From Bacteroidota bacterium (GTDB lineage Bacteria > Bacteroidota > Bacteroidia > Chitinophagales > Chitinophagaceae): a DNA stretch of 62,375 nt. Shown one piece after another: positions 34,967-44,269 of the stretch. A model generated the notes under the pieces. The model saw only the letters and a program-made list of their open reading frames with translations, was not told the origin of the DNA and searched no databases. The stretch's first letter is position 1; every line of letters begins with the position of its first letter. A program made the position numbers and the translations under genes. The stretch lies in assembly GCA_024640225.1 (NCBI GenBank), contig JAHEFK010000015.1, positions 1-62,375 of the forward strand, given 5' to 3'.

Positions 34967-34974
34967 CAAAGATA
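34967..34974 (-). promoter_or_regulatory. -7 promoter box of purH
   Basis: Minus-strand TATCTTTG matches TAnnTTTG, 20 bases before the ATG. It lies inside the longer open frame, which supports the internal start at 34946. Confidence 0.55.
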
Positions 34975-35004
34975 CATGCAATTTTTTTCTTTAAATAAAA
35001 TAAT

Positions 35005-37056
35005 TTACTCCAATACAAATGCGCCGCTATCCAATGTTGAAAACAAGGGGATAGTATTTTTCAAGGCATAGCTTGTTAATTGATTTGTTTTATACCGAGA
35101 GCTGCCATTTACAAGTATTATGGTCTTCGGGTGCCATTTTTGCTGAATTTGCAGTAGGCTATTAGTATCTTTTATTTTATAGCAAAACACATAATCAACC
35201 TGCTCATTGTTTAAGTCGTTTCGATTAGATACAGAATCTAATAGCACAATGTGGTAGCGTCCCCACATAAATAGGGCATTTCTAATTGGCTTGCTCCCAA
35301 TTTTCCATGCTTGCCAATGATCCAATGCATTGGTGCTGATCCATTTAAAGCTATTCAGTTGTTTGTCTGTGATGGCACTTAATATTATGCAAGAGTCACC
35401 TTTTAGCTGCGTTACCAGAAAGTCTTTATTAGATTGCCATGCAATTAATTTATCGGTCTTTAGAGGTTCTATAATTTTTATAGATAACCATAAAATTACC
35501 AATAGGAGCGATGTAATAAAGTAGCTGTATTTGTATTTTAATACGAAAAAAACTATACTAATAATAATCGCATACAGTACAAAAAGTTCCCAAAATTGAA
35601 GCGGCAGATGCTTCCATGATAAAGGCTGTAGATATTGGATTTTAATTAAAATAGTATTGAAATGGTGGACTAAAAAGTGTACTACATAACTAATCCAAGT
35701 ACCTAGTATAGTAATATTTGAACATACAATTAACAGGATCCCAGCAAACAATACTATACTCATACAAATAGCAGCTAATAGATTAGATATGATAAATAGC
35801 ATTGGGAAATTATGGAAATAATATAAAACCAGCGGTGCAACTAAAATTTCGGCTGCTAAACTCATAGCAATGGCATCCCAAATCCATTGTAGCAATCTAT
35901 ATTTAACACGTATGCTTTTTTTAATAGGTGCATAGAAACAGATTATCGATAATACAGCTAAAAAAGACAATTGAAATCCAATATTAAAGAGCCAATTCGG
36001 TTCTATTAGTAGCAGTAGAAATGCACCCACCAATAGCTGATGCACACTATTTTGCTCCCTGTTCAATATCCATGCTAAGGTTATGAGCGTAAACATCATG
36101 GCGGCCCTTATTGCTGATGGCGGTGCCCCCGCCATAATAACATAGAGCCAAATAAAAGGTAGCGCAATGCAATATTTTATCCAAGTATGTTTTTTATGCT
36201 TTATAAAACTAAGAAAGTAGGAAAGCAACGTAAATAAAAGGGCCACATGAGAGCCCGAAATAGCTACAACATGAATAATGCCCGTGTCGATATAAGCTTG
36301 ATTAATGTCTTCTTGCATTGCTACACGATCGCCCAGTAAAAGGGCAGTCATTAAACCTAAGCTAGCGCTGTCTTTTAAATGGGTAGCCAAAGCGGTTAAT
36401 GCATATGTATGTATGCGATCGATGAAGGAATGTTCCTTGCGGGTATTTACTAATTTAATTTGCGTGCTATCTACAAATGCTTGTTGGTGAAGCCCCATTC
36501 TTTTATATATGGTTTTATAATCTAGCACATATGGATTCTTCTTATTTTCAATGCTATTAAATTGAGCATTAAAAACAATGGTATCTCCTTTTGTAAAAGT
36601 ATGACGTGCATTTGTTGGAGTGGATACAACTAAGTGAGTTTGCTCATTTAACCTTTGCCATTGCTGCTTATCCCAATAAGCAATGGTGGATGTTTTCAAA
36701 GTACTATAATTGCTTTTTATACGGGGAGTTTCCTCTACAATACCGAGATATTGCATTTTTTTATCTGAAGCTATGCTCGATTTGGGGTACTGAAACTTAC
36801 AAATGAAAAAAGCTAAAAAAACAAAGCTGATAAAACAAATTGGATAATGACAATAGCGTAGAAAAGTCAACTTTTTATTATACAAGTGTAGCAGTAAAAA
36901 TAAAGCCCAGCTGGTGATAGCTAAGCCGTTTAAAACACAAGATGCGATACTAGGCACCATATCAAAAGCAATAATGCCAATACAATATGGAAATAATAAT
37001 CGAATTATAGGTAAGCGCTCCCAAATGGGAATGGGGTTTTCATTGAGTATATACAT
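35005..37056 (-). CDS. comEC: ComEC/Rec2-family DNA-uptake channel protein
   Basis: 683-aa polytopic membrane protein for transport of single-stranded DNA in natural transformation. An N-terminal OB-like periplasmic domain (about 85-200) is followed by the Competence membrane domain with HVVAISGSHVALLF and MAGAPPSAIRAAMMF. The last 140 residues sit where some homologues have a metallo-beta-lactamase-like nuclease, but no metal motif is seen, so it may be degenerate. The ATG at 37056 is preferred over the in-frame TTG at 37092, which lies in a hairpin. Confidence 0.9.
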   Translation of the reverse strand: MYILNENPIPIWERLPIIRLLFPYCIGIIAFDMVPSIASCVLNGLAITSWALFLLLHLYNKKLTFLRYCHYPICFISFVFLAFFICKFQYPKSSIASDKKMQYLGIVEETPRIKSNYSTLKTSTIAYWDKQQWQRLNEQTHLVVSTPTNARHTFTKGDTIVFNAQFNSIENKKNPYVLDYKTIYKRMGLHQQAFVDSTQIKLVNTRKEHSFIDRIHTYALTALATHLKDSASLGLMTALLLGDRVAMQEDINQAYIDTGIIHVVAISGSHVALLFTLLSYFLSFIKHKKHTWIKYCIALPFIWLYVIMAGAPPSAIRAAMMFTLITLAWILNREQNSVHQLLVGAFLLLLIEPNWLFNIGFQLSFLAVLSIICFYAPIKKSIRVKYRLLQWIWDAIAMSLAAEILVAPLVLYYFHNFPMLFIISNLLAAICMSIVLFAGILLIVCSNITILGTWISYVVHFLVHHFNTILIKIQYLQPLSWKHLPLQFWELFVLYAIIISIVFFVLKYKYSYFITSLLLVILWLSIKIIEPLKTDKLIAWQSNKDFLVTQLKGDSCIILSAITDKQLNSFKWISTNALDHWQAWKIGSKPIRNALFMWGRYHIVLLDSVSNRNDLNNEQVDYVFCYKIKDTNSLLQIQQKWHPKTIILVNGSSRYKTNQLTSYALKNTIPLFSTLDSGAFVLE

Positions 37057-37100
37057 ACTACTAACGTGTTTAAAATAAATGTAAGGGGGCAAGCCCTTAT

Positions 37101-38912
37101 TTATTTTTTATTTAAAAATAAGCGTGCATTATTTACAAACGTACTTCCAGGATATTTTTCTAATAGCTCTTCATAACATTCTTTAGCCTTGGCGTCGTTC
37201 TTTAAATATAAATAAATAGTTGCTAATTCATTAAGCGCATCATCTGCTAATACATCCTTACTATATTCTTTTTTAATTTTCTCTAATGCAGATAAGGCAC
37301 CTTCAAAATCATTTATAGATCTGAGCACACTAGCTTTTAAAAATAGGAAATCATCTTGTAGTGGATGGGATGGATTTTGTTTGCAGCTGCTGTCAATTAA
37401 TTGCAAAGCTTCTTTTGGTTTATTTTGAAACAGTAAAAAGTCGGCCTTTGCGTATGCTAGCATTTCCCAGTTAACACTGTCATTGGTTTTGTTTTCAATA
37501 AGCAGCATAGAAAGCTTGAGCGCATCATTGGCAATCAGTTCTGATGTGGCTGTTTTTAATACACTGAGTTGTCCTTCAGCCCATTCGAATTCACCGGTAT
37601 AATAGGCTAATTTTGCATTTTTATAGCGTGCTTCTTCTCCAAGGGCGTCTTCTCTAAATGTTTTTTCTACTTGCGAATAGAGCAAGCTTGCTTCCCAGGG
37701 TTTATTTAATAAAAGTAAAAGGTCGCCTTTCCATAATTTAGAAGTGCCTTCTAATGCTCGATCATTGGCATATCTTTCTAGGCACTTATTGACAAGTTGA
37801 AGTGCTGTTTTGTATTGATGTTCGTATTGTGTCAAATAACTTACATAATCTATAGCTGTTCCCTCTTCAAAAAAACGAAGTGTATCTTTTTGCAATTGAC
37901 TATATAGATTGTTGATCGAATGACGAATGGCAGTATCATTTCCTAAGCTAGCTTTTAATCGTGACTGATCAATCGATAATCGTTTTAGTAAAACAAGGTG
38001 TGCATCTGCTCTGTTGGCATTTGATGAAAGGTAATTTAAAGCATCATTTGCTGGTTGTAGTGCATTGTTTTTAAGTGCTAGATCAATAAATTTAAAAATA
38101 CGTTGACCATTTTCTTGCAAGCGAGTATCTAGTGCTTCTTCTAAAAGTAATGCTTGATCCCAATCGTTTTTTAGGGTGTAAATCCAAATTAAGAGATCAT
38201 TTAAAAAAGCATTGTTAGGCTGTTCATTAAGTTTTTTAAGTATACCTTTTTGACATTGACGAAGTTTAATTTCATCATCTTGAATAATATCGAGCAAGCT
38301 GGCTTTTATTTCCTCTGCTTGATTGGGTAAGTAAATGCCACCGTTAAACAAGGTTTCTAATGCTTCGGGTATGCGATTGTTACGGGCATACAATTTAGAA
38401 AGGGGGCCAAAATAAACATAGTTATTTCTTAAAATGCTGGTAGCGCGCTCGTATACTAAAATGGCTCCAGCATCATTGTTATAGAATTGAAATCTATTGG
38501 CCAATTGCGTAGTGAGCATATCATCTCCATTGATAAAATCTAATACACTTTGCAAGGTATTGTTTGCCTGTTTAGTAAGCAGGGCTTTTTGTTCAAAAAC
38601 ATATTGGTCTACCCAAAGGTCTTTATAATGGAAGGACTGAATACCTTTATTAATGATTTCTAGGGCAAGTGAATAGTTTTTGGCGCTATCTAAAATGCTT
38701 AAGGTCTCCTCTAGCGAATCGCGAAACGTATTGTCGTAAGTAATGTGTTGCTTGCACCAATTATGGAGCGCCTTAAATTCTTTTTTTTGTAGCAATTCTA
38801 AAGCTTTCGCTTTCCAAGGCGTTTGTGCATGAGCACTATGCAGACAAGTAAAGAGTCCTACAAGTATGCTTGTAAAAAGAAGGTATTTAAAATTGTTAGT
38901 TGTGCGCTTCAT
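37101..38912 (-). CDS. Secreted TPR-repeat protein
   Basis: 603-aa protein with a signal peptide (cut after AHA, about residue 29), then helical tetratricopeptide-like repeats through the chain. The clearest are near the end (EGALSALEKIKKEYSKDVLADDA and DAKAKECYEELLEKYPGSTFV; given in parts). Such proteins scaffold envelope complexes or gliding machinery. No catalytic domain is seen. It is transcribed toward comEC from a promoter region shared with divergent pheS. Confidence 0.8.
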   Translation of the reverse strand: MKRTTNNFKYLLFTSILVGLFTCLHSAHAQTPWKAKALELLQKKEFKALHNWCKQHITYDNTFRDSLEETLSILDSAKNYSLALEIINKGIQSFHYKDLWVDQYVFEQKALLTKQANNTLQSVLDFINGDDMLTTQLANRFQFYNNDAGAILVYERATSILRNNYVYFGPLSKLYARNNRIPEALETLFNGGIYLPNQAEEIKASLLDIIQDDEIKLRQCQKGILKKLNEQPNNAFLNDLLIWIYTLKNDWDQALLLEEALDTRLQENGQRIFKFIDLALKNNALQPANDALNYLSSNANRADAHLVLLKRLSIDQSRLKASLGNDTAIRHSINNLYSQLQKDTLRFFEEGTAIDYVSYLTQYEHQYKTALQLVNKCLERYANDRALEGTSKLWKGDLLLLLNKPWEASLLYSQVEKTFREDALGEEARYKNAKLAYYTGEFEWAEGQLSVLKTATSELIANDALKLSMLLIENKTNDSVNWEMLAYAKADFLLFQNKPKEALQLIDSSCKQNPSHPLQDDFLFLKASVLRSINDFEGALSALEKIKKEYSKDVLADDALNELATIYLYLKNDAKAKECYEELLEKYPGSTFVNNARLFLNKK

Positions 38913-39029
38913 AGAAATTACCTGTTGGTAAAGGTAATAGGTATTCTTGATGCTACCGAATGCCTTTTGTTAAATAGGCTATTTTTCTTTTTTTCGTCCT
39001 GATTCCCGCAAACAATTCCTCGAAACTTG

Positions 39030-39037
39030 TATCTTTG
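39030..39037 (+). promoter_or_regulatory. -7 promoter box of pheS
   Basis: TATCTTTG is a full TAnnTTTG match ending 6 bases before the ATG at 39044. Its last three bases are the TTG that would otherwise be mistaken for an upstream start codon. Confidence 0.6.
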
Positions 39038-39043
39038 TTTACT

Positions 39044-40069
39044 ATGGAATCGCTTAAAGCACTTATACAAGAACAAGAAGTTGCCATTCAGAATTTTAAA
39101 ATTTCTAATGCAGCAGAATTGGAACAATATAGAATTCAATTTTTAGGTACAAAAGGAATTGTAAAAAGCATTTTTTCGGAGATGAAGAATGTGCCGGTTG
39201 AGTTTAAAAAAGATGCGGGACAATTGTTGAATGCTTTTAAACTACTTGCAGAAGAAAAATTTGCAGCACATGCTCATTTACAACAGGCTAAGGTTGCGGC
39301 ACAACAAGAAATTGATAATACCTTACCGGCTGCATCATTACCTATAGGGACTAGACATCCATTAAAAATCGTTGAAAATCAAATTGTAAGTATATTCGAA
39401 AAAATTGGCTTTGCTGTGGCTACTGGTCCAGAGGTAGAAGATGATTGGCACAATTTCACTTCTTTGAATATGCCTGAAAATCATACAGCTAGAGACATGC
39501 AAGATACTTTTTATGTGTCTCAGCAGCCAGATTGGGTATTGCGCACGCATACTTCTAGTGTGCAAGCTAGAATATTAGAAAAAGAAGCTTTGCCTATCCG
39601 AGTTATTTGTCCAGGACGAGTATATCGCAATGAAACTATTTCTGCTAGAGCACATTGTTTCTTTCACCAGTGTGAAGGCTTGTATGTAAATAAAAATGTT
39701 TCCTTTGCAGATCTTAAACAAGCATTATACTTTTTCGTTACCGAAATGTTTGGTGCAGATACTAAAGTGCGTTTCAGACCTTCTTACTTTCCGTTTACAG
39801 AGCCAAGTGCAGAAATGGATATTTCATGTACCGTTTGTGGCGGAACAGGATGTAATTTATGTAAACACACTGGTTGGGTAGAAATTTTAGGTTGTGGCAT
39901 GGTACATCCAAACATGCTTAAAAACTTTAACATCGATCCGGAAGTATATAGTGGATATGCTTTTGGTATGGGCGTGGAGCGTATTACACAAATAAAATTC
40001 CAGATCAATGATTTGCGTTTGTATTCACAAAATGACGTTCGCTTCCTAAGGCAGTTTGAGCGTTTGTAA
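39044..40069 (+). CDS. pheS: Phenylalanine--tRNA ligase alpha subunit
   Basis: 341-aa catalytic subunit of the alpha2-beta2 class II enzyme. An N-terminal coiled coil binds tRNA. The catalytic core begins at HPLKIVENQIVSIF. Motif 2 is in RVICPGRVYRNET, motif 3 in GMGVERITQIKFQI, and the Phe pocket includes FTEPSAEMDI. A Cys cluster (CTVCGGTGCNLCKHTG) probably binds zinc. The start is set at ATG 39044 because the upstream TTG belongs to the promoter. pheT is not adjacent; an SDR gene follows by 9 bases. Confidence 0.95.
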   Translation: MESLKALIQEQEVAIQNFKISNAAELEQYRIQFLGTKGIVKSIFSEMKNVPVEFKKDAGQLLNAFKLLAEEKFAAHAHLQQAKVAAQQEIDNTLPAASLPIGTRHPLKIVENQIVSIFEKIGFAVATGPEVEDDWHNFTSLNMPENHTARDMQDTFYVSQQPDWVLRTHTSSVQARILEKEALPIRVICPGRVYRNETISARAHCFFHQCEGLYVNKNVSFADLKQALYFFVTEMFGADTKVRFRPSYFPFTEPSAEMDISCTVCGGTGCNLCKHTGWVEILGCGMVHPNMLKNFNIDPEVYSGYAFGMGVERITQIKFQINDLRLYSQNDVRFLRQFERL

Positions 40070-40078
40070 ATTTCCTGC

Positions 40079-41062
40079 ATGATTTTAGTTACTGGCGCCA
40101 GTGGATTTCTTGGTTCACACTTAGTGAAAACCCTTAGCAATAAAGGTATTCCTATTAGAGCGTTGTACCATAATACACCACCCAATGCTGCATTGCAAGC
40201 CTTACCCAATGTAAGCTGGATGTGTGCCGATTTGTTAGATATTTATGATGTAGCAACAGCCATGCAAGGGATAACGCATATTTATCATGCAGCTGCTATT
40301 GTATCGTATGATGCTAAAAGAAAAGAAGAACTTTTGCATTTCAATATACAAAGCACGGCAAATGTAGTGGATGAAGCTGTTCGTTGTCAAGTGAAAAAAC
40401 TTGTTTTTGTAAGTTCTATAGCAGCGTTAAGAGCTAATGTGGTTGATGGGAAAGCAATCGATGAAACTGAAGCATGGGAAGAAAGTGATTTTTCTTCAAC
40501 CTATGGGAAAAGTAAATACTATGCCGAAATGGAAGCTTGGCGTGGTGCTGCAGAAGGTTTGCCACTTGTGGTTGTCAATCCAGGTATCATATTAGGTGCC
40601 GGTGATTTTGAAAAAGGTTCATCAAAATTGATGCGTCATGTAGATAGCGAATTTCCATTTTATACCAATGGAGCTACACTTTGGGTAGATGTTCAAGATG
40701 TTGTTACGATAATGATATTGCTTATGGAAAGCAAGATTGAACAAGAGCGTTTTATTGTGGGCGCTGTTAATGCAAGTTTTTTGGAGGTGTTTACTAAAAT
40801 GGCACATGCATTGCGTAAAAAGCCACCATATATAAAAGCTTCTTCTTTGGTAAGTGCACTAGCAGCTAGACTACTAACATGGCAAAGCCGACTATTAGGA
40901 AAAGAGCCAATGATTACTAAGGAAACAGCAAGAAGCGCACAAACAATAAGTAACTATGCAACGGATAAATTACAAAAGGCATTGCCTGGATTTCAATACA
41001 GAAGCATAGATGATACTATTAATAGCATGGCCACAGCCTATTTAGCCTTAAAAAAAGTATAA
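40079..41062 (+). CDS. NAD-dependent epimerase/dehydratase (extended SDR)
   Basis: 327-aa Rossmann-fold oxidoreductase. The dinucleotide loop is VTGASGFLGSHLV (4-16). Ser in VSSIAALR and the Tyr-Lys pair in TYGKSKYYAE form the SDR active site. VVVNPGIILGAG is the substrate-side segment. Relatives act on nucleotide sugars, dihydroflavonol-like compounds or polyprenyl/hopanoid intermediates; the substrate is not assignable. It lies 9 bases after pheS, likely in one transcript. Confidence 0.87.
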   Translation: MILVTGASGFLGSHLVKTLSNKGIPIRALYHNTPPNAALQALPNVSWMCADLLDIYDVATAMQGITHIYHAAAIVSYDAKRKEELLHFNIQSTANVVDEAVRCQVKKLVFVSSIAALRANVVDGKAIDETEAWEESDFSSTYGKSKYYAEMEAWRGAAEGLPLVVVNPGIILGAGDFEKGSSKLMRHVDSEFPFYTNGATLWVDVQDVVTIMILLMESKIEQERFIVGAVNASFLEVFTKMAHALRKKPPYIKASSLVSALAARLLTWQSRLLGKEPMITKETARSAQTISNYATDKLQKALPGFQYRSIDDTINSMATAYLALKKV

Positions 41063-41089
41063 AATCTTTTTTTTCTACTAAAAAATCAC

Positions 41090-41216
41090 TAATCTTGCAT
41101 TGTCTAAGCATTCTTCAGACATTCCTTTTCAACAAATCCGCCCGTATTTCTGCCCTTAGTAGTTATTTAGTGTTCCGAGATACGCGCATTCAAAAAAATG
41201 ATTTAAAAATTAGTAC
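41090..41216 (+). promoter_or_regulatory. rho promoter and C-rich leader
   Basis: TAATCTTG at 41090-41097 is a one-mismatch -7 box. The ~115-base untranslated leader holds a C/T-rich, G-poor stretch at 41101-41160 (about 18 C and 7 G by eye in 60 bases), unusual in this AT-rich sequence. Rho binds such RNA. It may allow Rho to limit its own expression, as known for other rho genes; inferred. Confidence 0.4.
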
Positions 41217-42920
41217 ATGCAATATTCAAAAGATCAATTGAACGAGTTACTCGTTCCAGAATTACTTGATGTAATAAAAAATTTAAAAATAGACGTTAAA
41301 GAAGCTGCTTCTAAAGAAGCCTACATAGATCTTATTTTAAAAAGCCAAAAGCCTACTGCTAAGAAGAAGAAAGAAGTAGATACTACTCCTGCAAATGATG
41401 CAGACAGTAAAAAAACTAAAACAAAAGCAAAAGTAGAAAAAGAGGAAGTTGTAGATCTTGGAGAAAAGAAAAAAAGAACCAGAAAAGCAATACAAGAAGA
41501 GCCTAAAGTAACGAAGTCGAATGCTATGCCAGCAGAAGAGCTCGTGGAATTGCAACCTGCTGAAATAAAACAAGAAGCTTGGGAGCCAACGAGTACAGAA
41601 AAATTGATTAGTGCATTAGATGAAATTGAAACTCCTGAATTAGTTTTAAAAACTAGTGCAGAGGCTACTGCAGAATTGAAAACAGCGTTACCTGCTAATG
41701 AAGATAAACTTTCGTTTTCCGATACGCCGAGTACAAAGCCTACGCAGCAAGGTTTTCAGCACAGAAAACCCAAAGAAAATACCTATGGTAATTTCAATAT
41801 CGAGTTTGATGGTATTGTAAACAGCGAAGGGGTATTAGAAATGATGCAAGATGGATATGGCTTTTTAAGATCGAGCGATTATAATTATTTGAGTTCGCCA
41901 GATGATGTTTATGTATCGCCTTCTCAAATTAAATTATTTGGTTTGAAAACAGGAGATACCGTTACCGGCACTGTTCGTCCACCAAAGGAAGGAGAAAAAT
42001 ATTTCGCTCTTATCAAAGTTACAACCATCAATGGTAAACATCCCGATAAAATTAGAGATCGTGTACCATTTGATTACTTAACGCCTTTATTCCCATTTGA
42101 GAAATTGAATTTATTTACCAATGGATCTAGTTACGGTACTCGTATTATGGATTTGTTTACCCCAATTGGAAAAGGGCAACGTGGATTGATTGTGGCGCAG
42201 CCCAAAACAGGTAAAACCATGTTGTTGAAAGAAGTAGCGAATGCTATTGCTGCTAATCATCCAGAGTGTTATTTAATGATTGTTTTAATCGATGAACGTC
42301 CTGAGGAGGTAACCGATATGCAACGCAGTGTGAATGCAGAAGTGATTGCATCTACCTTTGATGAGCCTGCAGACAAGCATGTAAAAGTGTCGCAAATAGC
42401 CTTGCAAAAAGCAAAACGATTAGTAGAGGTTGGTCATGATGTTGTTATTTTACTTGATTCTATTACGCGTTTAGCTAGAGCATATAATACCGTAGCGCCA
42501 GCATCTGGAAAGGTTTTAAGTGGTGGTGTGGAAGCAAATGCTATGCAAAAACCAAAACAATTTTTTGGTGCCGCTAGAAAAATTGAGAATGGAGGTTCAC
42601 TGACTATTTTAGCTACAGCACTTACCGATACTGGTTCTAAAATGGACGAGGTGATCTTTGAGGAATTCAAAGGTACAGGTAATATGGAGTTGCAATTGGA
42701 TCGTAAATTAGCGAACAAGCGCATATTCCCAGCCATCGACATTACCTCTTCATCTACTCGTAGAGATGACTTATTGCTCGATAAAATGGTTTGGAATAAA
42801 ATGTGGTTGTTGCGCAAACATATTGGAGATATGCATGTAGATGAGGCGATGAATTTCTTGATGAATCAGATGAAGGGCACCAAAGATAATGAGGAGTTTT
42901 TAGCCACCATGAACAAATAA
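41217..42920 (+). CDS. rho: Transcription termination factor Rho
   Basis: 567-aa RNA-dependent ATPase/helicase that ends transcription. The N-terminal Rho-N helices (about 1-42) are followed by a long low-complexity charged insertion (about 45-190, Lys/Glu/Thr-rich) typical of Bacteroidota. The RNA-binding cold-shock fold comes next ([15 protein letters not shown] at 206-220), then the ATPase with Walker A in VAQPKTGKT (about 327-335) and RPEEVTDM. The Q-loop/R-loop region is present. The insertion makes it much longer than the 419-aa E. coli protein. Confidence 0.96.
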   Translation: MQYSKDQLNELLVPELLDVIKNLKIDVKEAASKEAYIDLILKSQKPTAKKKKEVDTTPANDADSKKTKTKAKVEKEEVVDLGEKKKRTRKAIQEEPKVTKSNAMPAEELVELQPAEIKQEAWEPTSTEKLISALDEIETPELVLKTSAEATAELKTALPANEDKLSFSDTPSTKPTQQGFQHRKPKENTYGNFNIEFDGIVNSEGVLEMMQDGYGFLRSSDYNYLSSPDDVYVSPSQIKLFGLKTGDTVTGTVRPPKEGEKYFALIKVTTINGKHPDKIRDRVPFDYLTPLFPFEKLNLFTNGSSYGTRIMDLFTPIGKGQRGLIVAQPKTGKTMLLKEVANAIAANHPECYLMIVLIDERPEEVTDMQRSVNAEVIASTFDEPADKHVKVSQIALQKAKRLVEVGHDVVILLDSITRLARAYNTVAPASGKVLSGGVEANAMQKPKQFFGAARKIENGGSLTILATALTDTGSKMDEVIFEEFKGTGNMELQLDRKLANKRIFPAIDITSSSTRRDDLLLDKMVWNKMWLLRKHIGDMHVDEAMNFLMNQMKGTKDNEEFLATMNK

Positions 42921-42941
42921 ACCGAGCATACGTATTTTCCC

Positions 42942-43280
42942 ATGGCACAGAAAAAACCTATTCGCATTGACGGATTAGTATACAGCACCAATCAGCAATT
43001 CTTTGATGATGTAGATCCGCCTGCTGAGGTAGTTACACTGCCTAAAAATGAACAAAAACTTCGCGTTGTATTAGACAAAAAACAAAGGGCCGGAAAAGTA
43101 GTAACGCTCATTACTGGGTTTGTTGGTGCTGCCGATGATTTAGAAGCGCTTGGAAAACTATTAAAGACCAAATGCGGAACGGGTGGATCAGTAAAAGATC
43201 AGCAAATATTAATTCAGGGAGATTACCAAACTAAGATCATTACATGGTTGAAAGAATGGGGATATTCTCTTACCAAATAA
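42942..43280 (+). CDS. SUI1/eIF1-like translation factor (YciH family)
   Basis: 112-aa homologue of eukaryotic eIF1. The SUI1 core is in [33 protein letters not shown] and [21 protein letters not shown] (given as family segments in parts). Bacterial members (YciH) influence start-codon fidelity or stress translation; the role here is not established. It starts 21 bases after rho and lies just before the promoter of the transketolase gene. Confidence 0.9.
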   Translation: MAQKKPIRIDGLVYSTNQQFFDDVDPPAEVVTLPKNEQKLRVVLDKKQRAGKVVTLITGFVGAADDLEALGKLLKTKCGTGGSVKDQQILIQGDYQTKIITWLKEWGYSLTK

Positions 43281-43294
43281 TAAAATTTAGTTTT

Positions 43295-43302
43295 TACTTT
43301 TG
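43295..43302 (+). promoter_or_regulatory. -7 promoter box of the transketolase C-half gene
   Basis: TACTTTTG ends 4 bases before the ATG at 43307, so transcription should start at or next to the A of the start codon. It falls inside a longer open frame from 43244, which argues against that earlier start. Confidence 0.62.
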
Positions 43303-43306
43303 CACT

Positions 43307-44269
43307 ATGTCAATACACGATATAAAAATTTTAGATGAAAAAGAAACCCGTGCTGGTTTCGGAGATGGAATTTTAGAAGCTGGTCGCCGCAATCCTAATG
43401 TGGTAGCGCTTACTGCCGATCTTGCAGGTTCCTTAAAATTAAATGCTTTTATTAAAGAATTTCCAGATCGTTTTGTGCAATGCGGTATAGCAGAAGCCAA
43501 CATGATTGGGGTAGCTGCCGGTTTAACCATTGGTGGTAAAATACCATTTGCTACAACGTTTGCCAACTTTGCTACATCTCGTGTTTATGATCAAATTAGA
43601 CAATCCGTTGCCTATTCTGATAAAAATGTAAAAATTGCCGCTTCGCATGCAGGTTTGACCTTGGGTGAAGATGGCGCTACCCACCAAGTATTAGAAGATA
43701 TCGGAATGATGAAAATGTTGCCTGGTATGACAGTGGTGGTGCCTTGCGATTATAATCAAACAAAAGCTGCAACAATTGCTATAGCAGAACATCAGGGCCC
43801 TGCATACTTGCGTTTTGGTCGACCAAAATGGCCAAATTTTACCGCTCCTGATCAACAATTTGAAATTGGTAAAGCACAAGTATTAGCAACGGGTAAAGAT
43901 GTTACCATTTTTGCTTGCGGCCACTTAGTATGGATTGCTGTAGAAGCAGCAAGAATTTTAGAAGAAAAAGGTATTTCTGTAGAATTAATAAATATACACA
44001 CTATAAAACCATTAGATGAAGCAGCTGTTATAGCATCCATAGCTAAAACAGGTTGCATGGTTACTGCCGAAGAGCACCAAATAAATGGTGGTTTAGGGGA
44101 TAGTGTTGCCAATGTAGCTGCTCGCCACATGCCAGTTCCTCACGAATATGTAGCCGTTATGGATACTTTTGGGGAGAGCGGAACGCCAAAGCAATTACTT
44201 GAAAAATATGGCTTAAACAAAGAAGCAATCGTAGCTGCTGCTGAAAAAGCAATAGCTAGAAAAAAATAA
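43307..44269 (+). CDS. Transketolase, C-terminal half (split enzyme)
   Basis: 320-aa protein equal to the pyrimidine-binding and C-terminal domains of transketolase. Seen are the Glu of the [18 protein letters not shown] segment that activates thiamine diphosphate, [18 protein letters not shown], and [14 protein letters not shown]. It lacks the N-terminal pyrophosphate-binding half, which must be a separate protein; in many bacteria that gene is immediately upstream, but here SUI1 is. The start is fixed at 43307 by the promoter box and by the family N-terminus. Its stop codon abuts that of the convergent GH13 gene. Confidence 0.87.
   Translation: MSIHDIKILDEKETRAGFGDGILEAGRRNPNVVALTADLAGSLKLNAFIKEFPDRFVQCGIAEANMIGVAAGLTIGGKIPFATTFANFATSRVYDQIRQSVAYSDKNVKIAASHAGLTLGEDGATHQVLEDIGMMKMLPGMTVVVPCDYNQTKAATIAIAEHQGPAYLRFGRPKWPNFTAPDQQFEIGKAQVLATGKDVTIFACGHLVWIAVEAARILEEKGISVELINIHTIKPLDEAAVIASIAKTGCMVTAEEHQINGGLGDSVANVAARHMPVPHEYVAVMDTFGESGTPKQLLEKYGLNKEAIVAAAEKAIARKK

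Noticed and set aside
37081-37098. Hairpin TAAGGG-GGCAAG-CCCTTA between the TPR gene and comEC as a strong terminator.
   Set aside because: The stem is only 6 bp and no T-run follows on the minus strand. It may attenuate, but I could not support a terminator call.
43244-43306. Longer N-terminus for the transketolase half, starting at 43244.
   Set aside because: It overlaps the end of the SUI1 gene and runs through the -7 box; the extra residues do not match the family.
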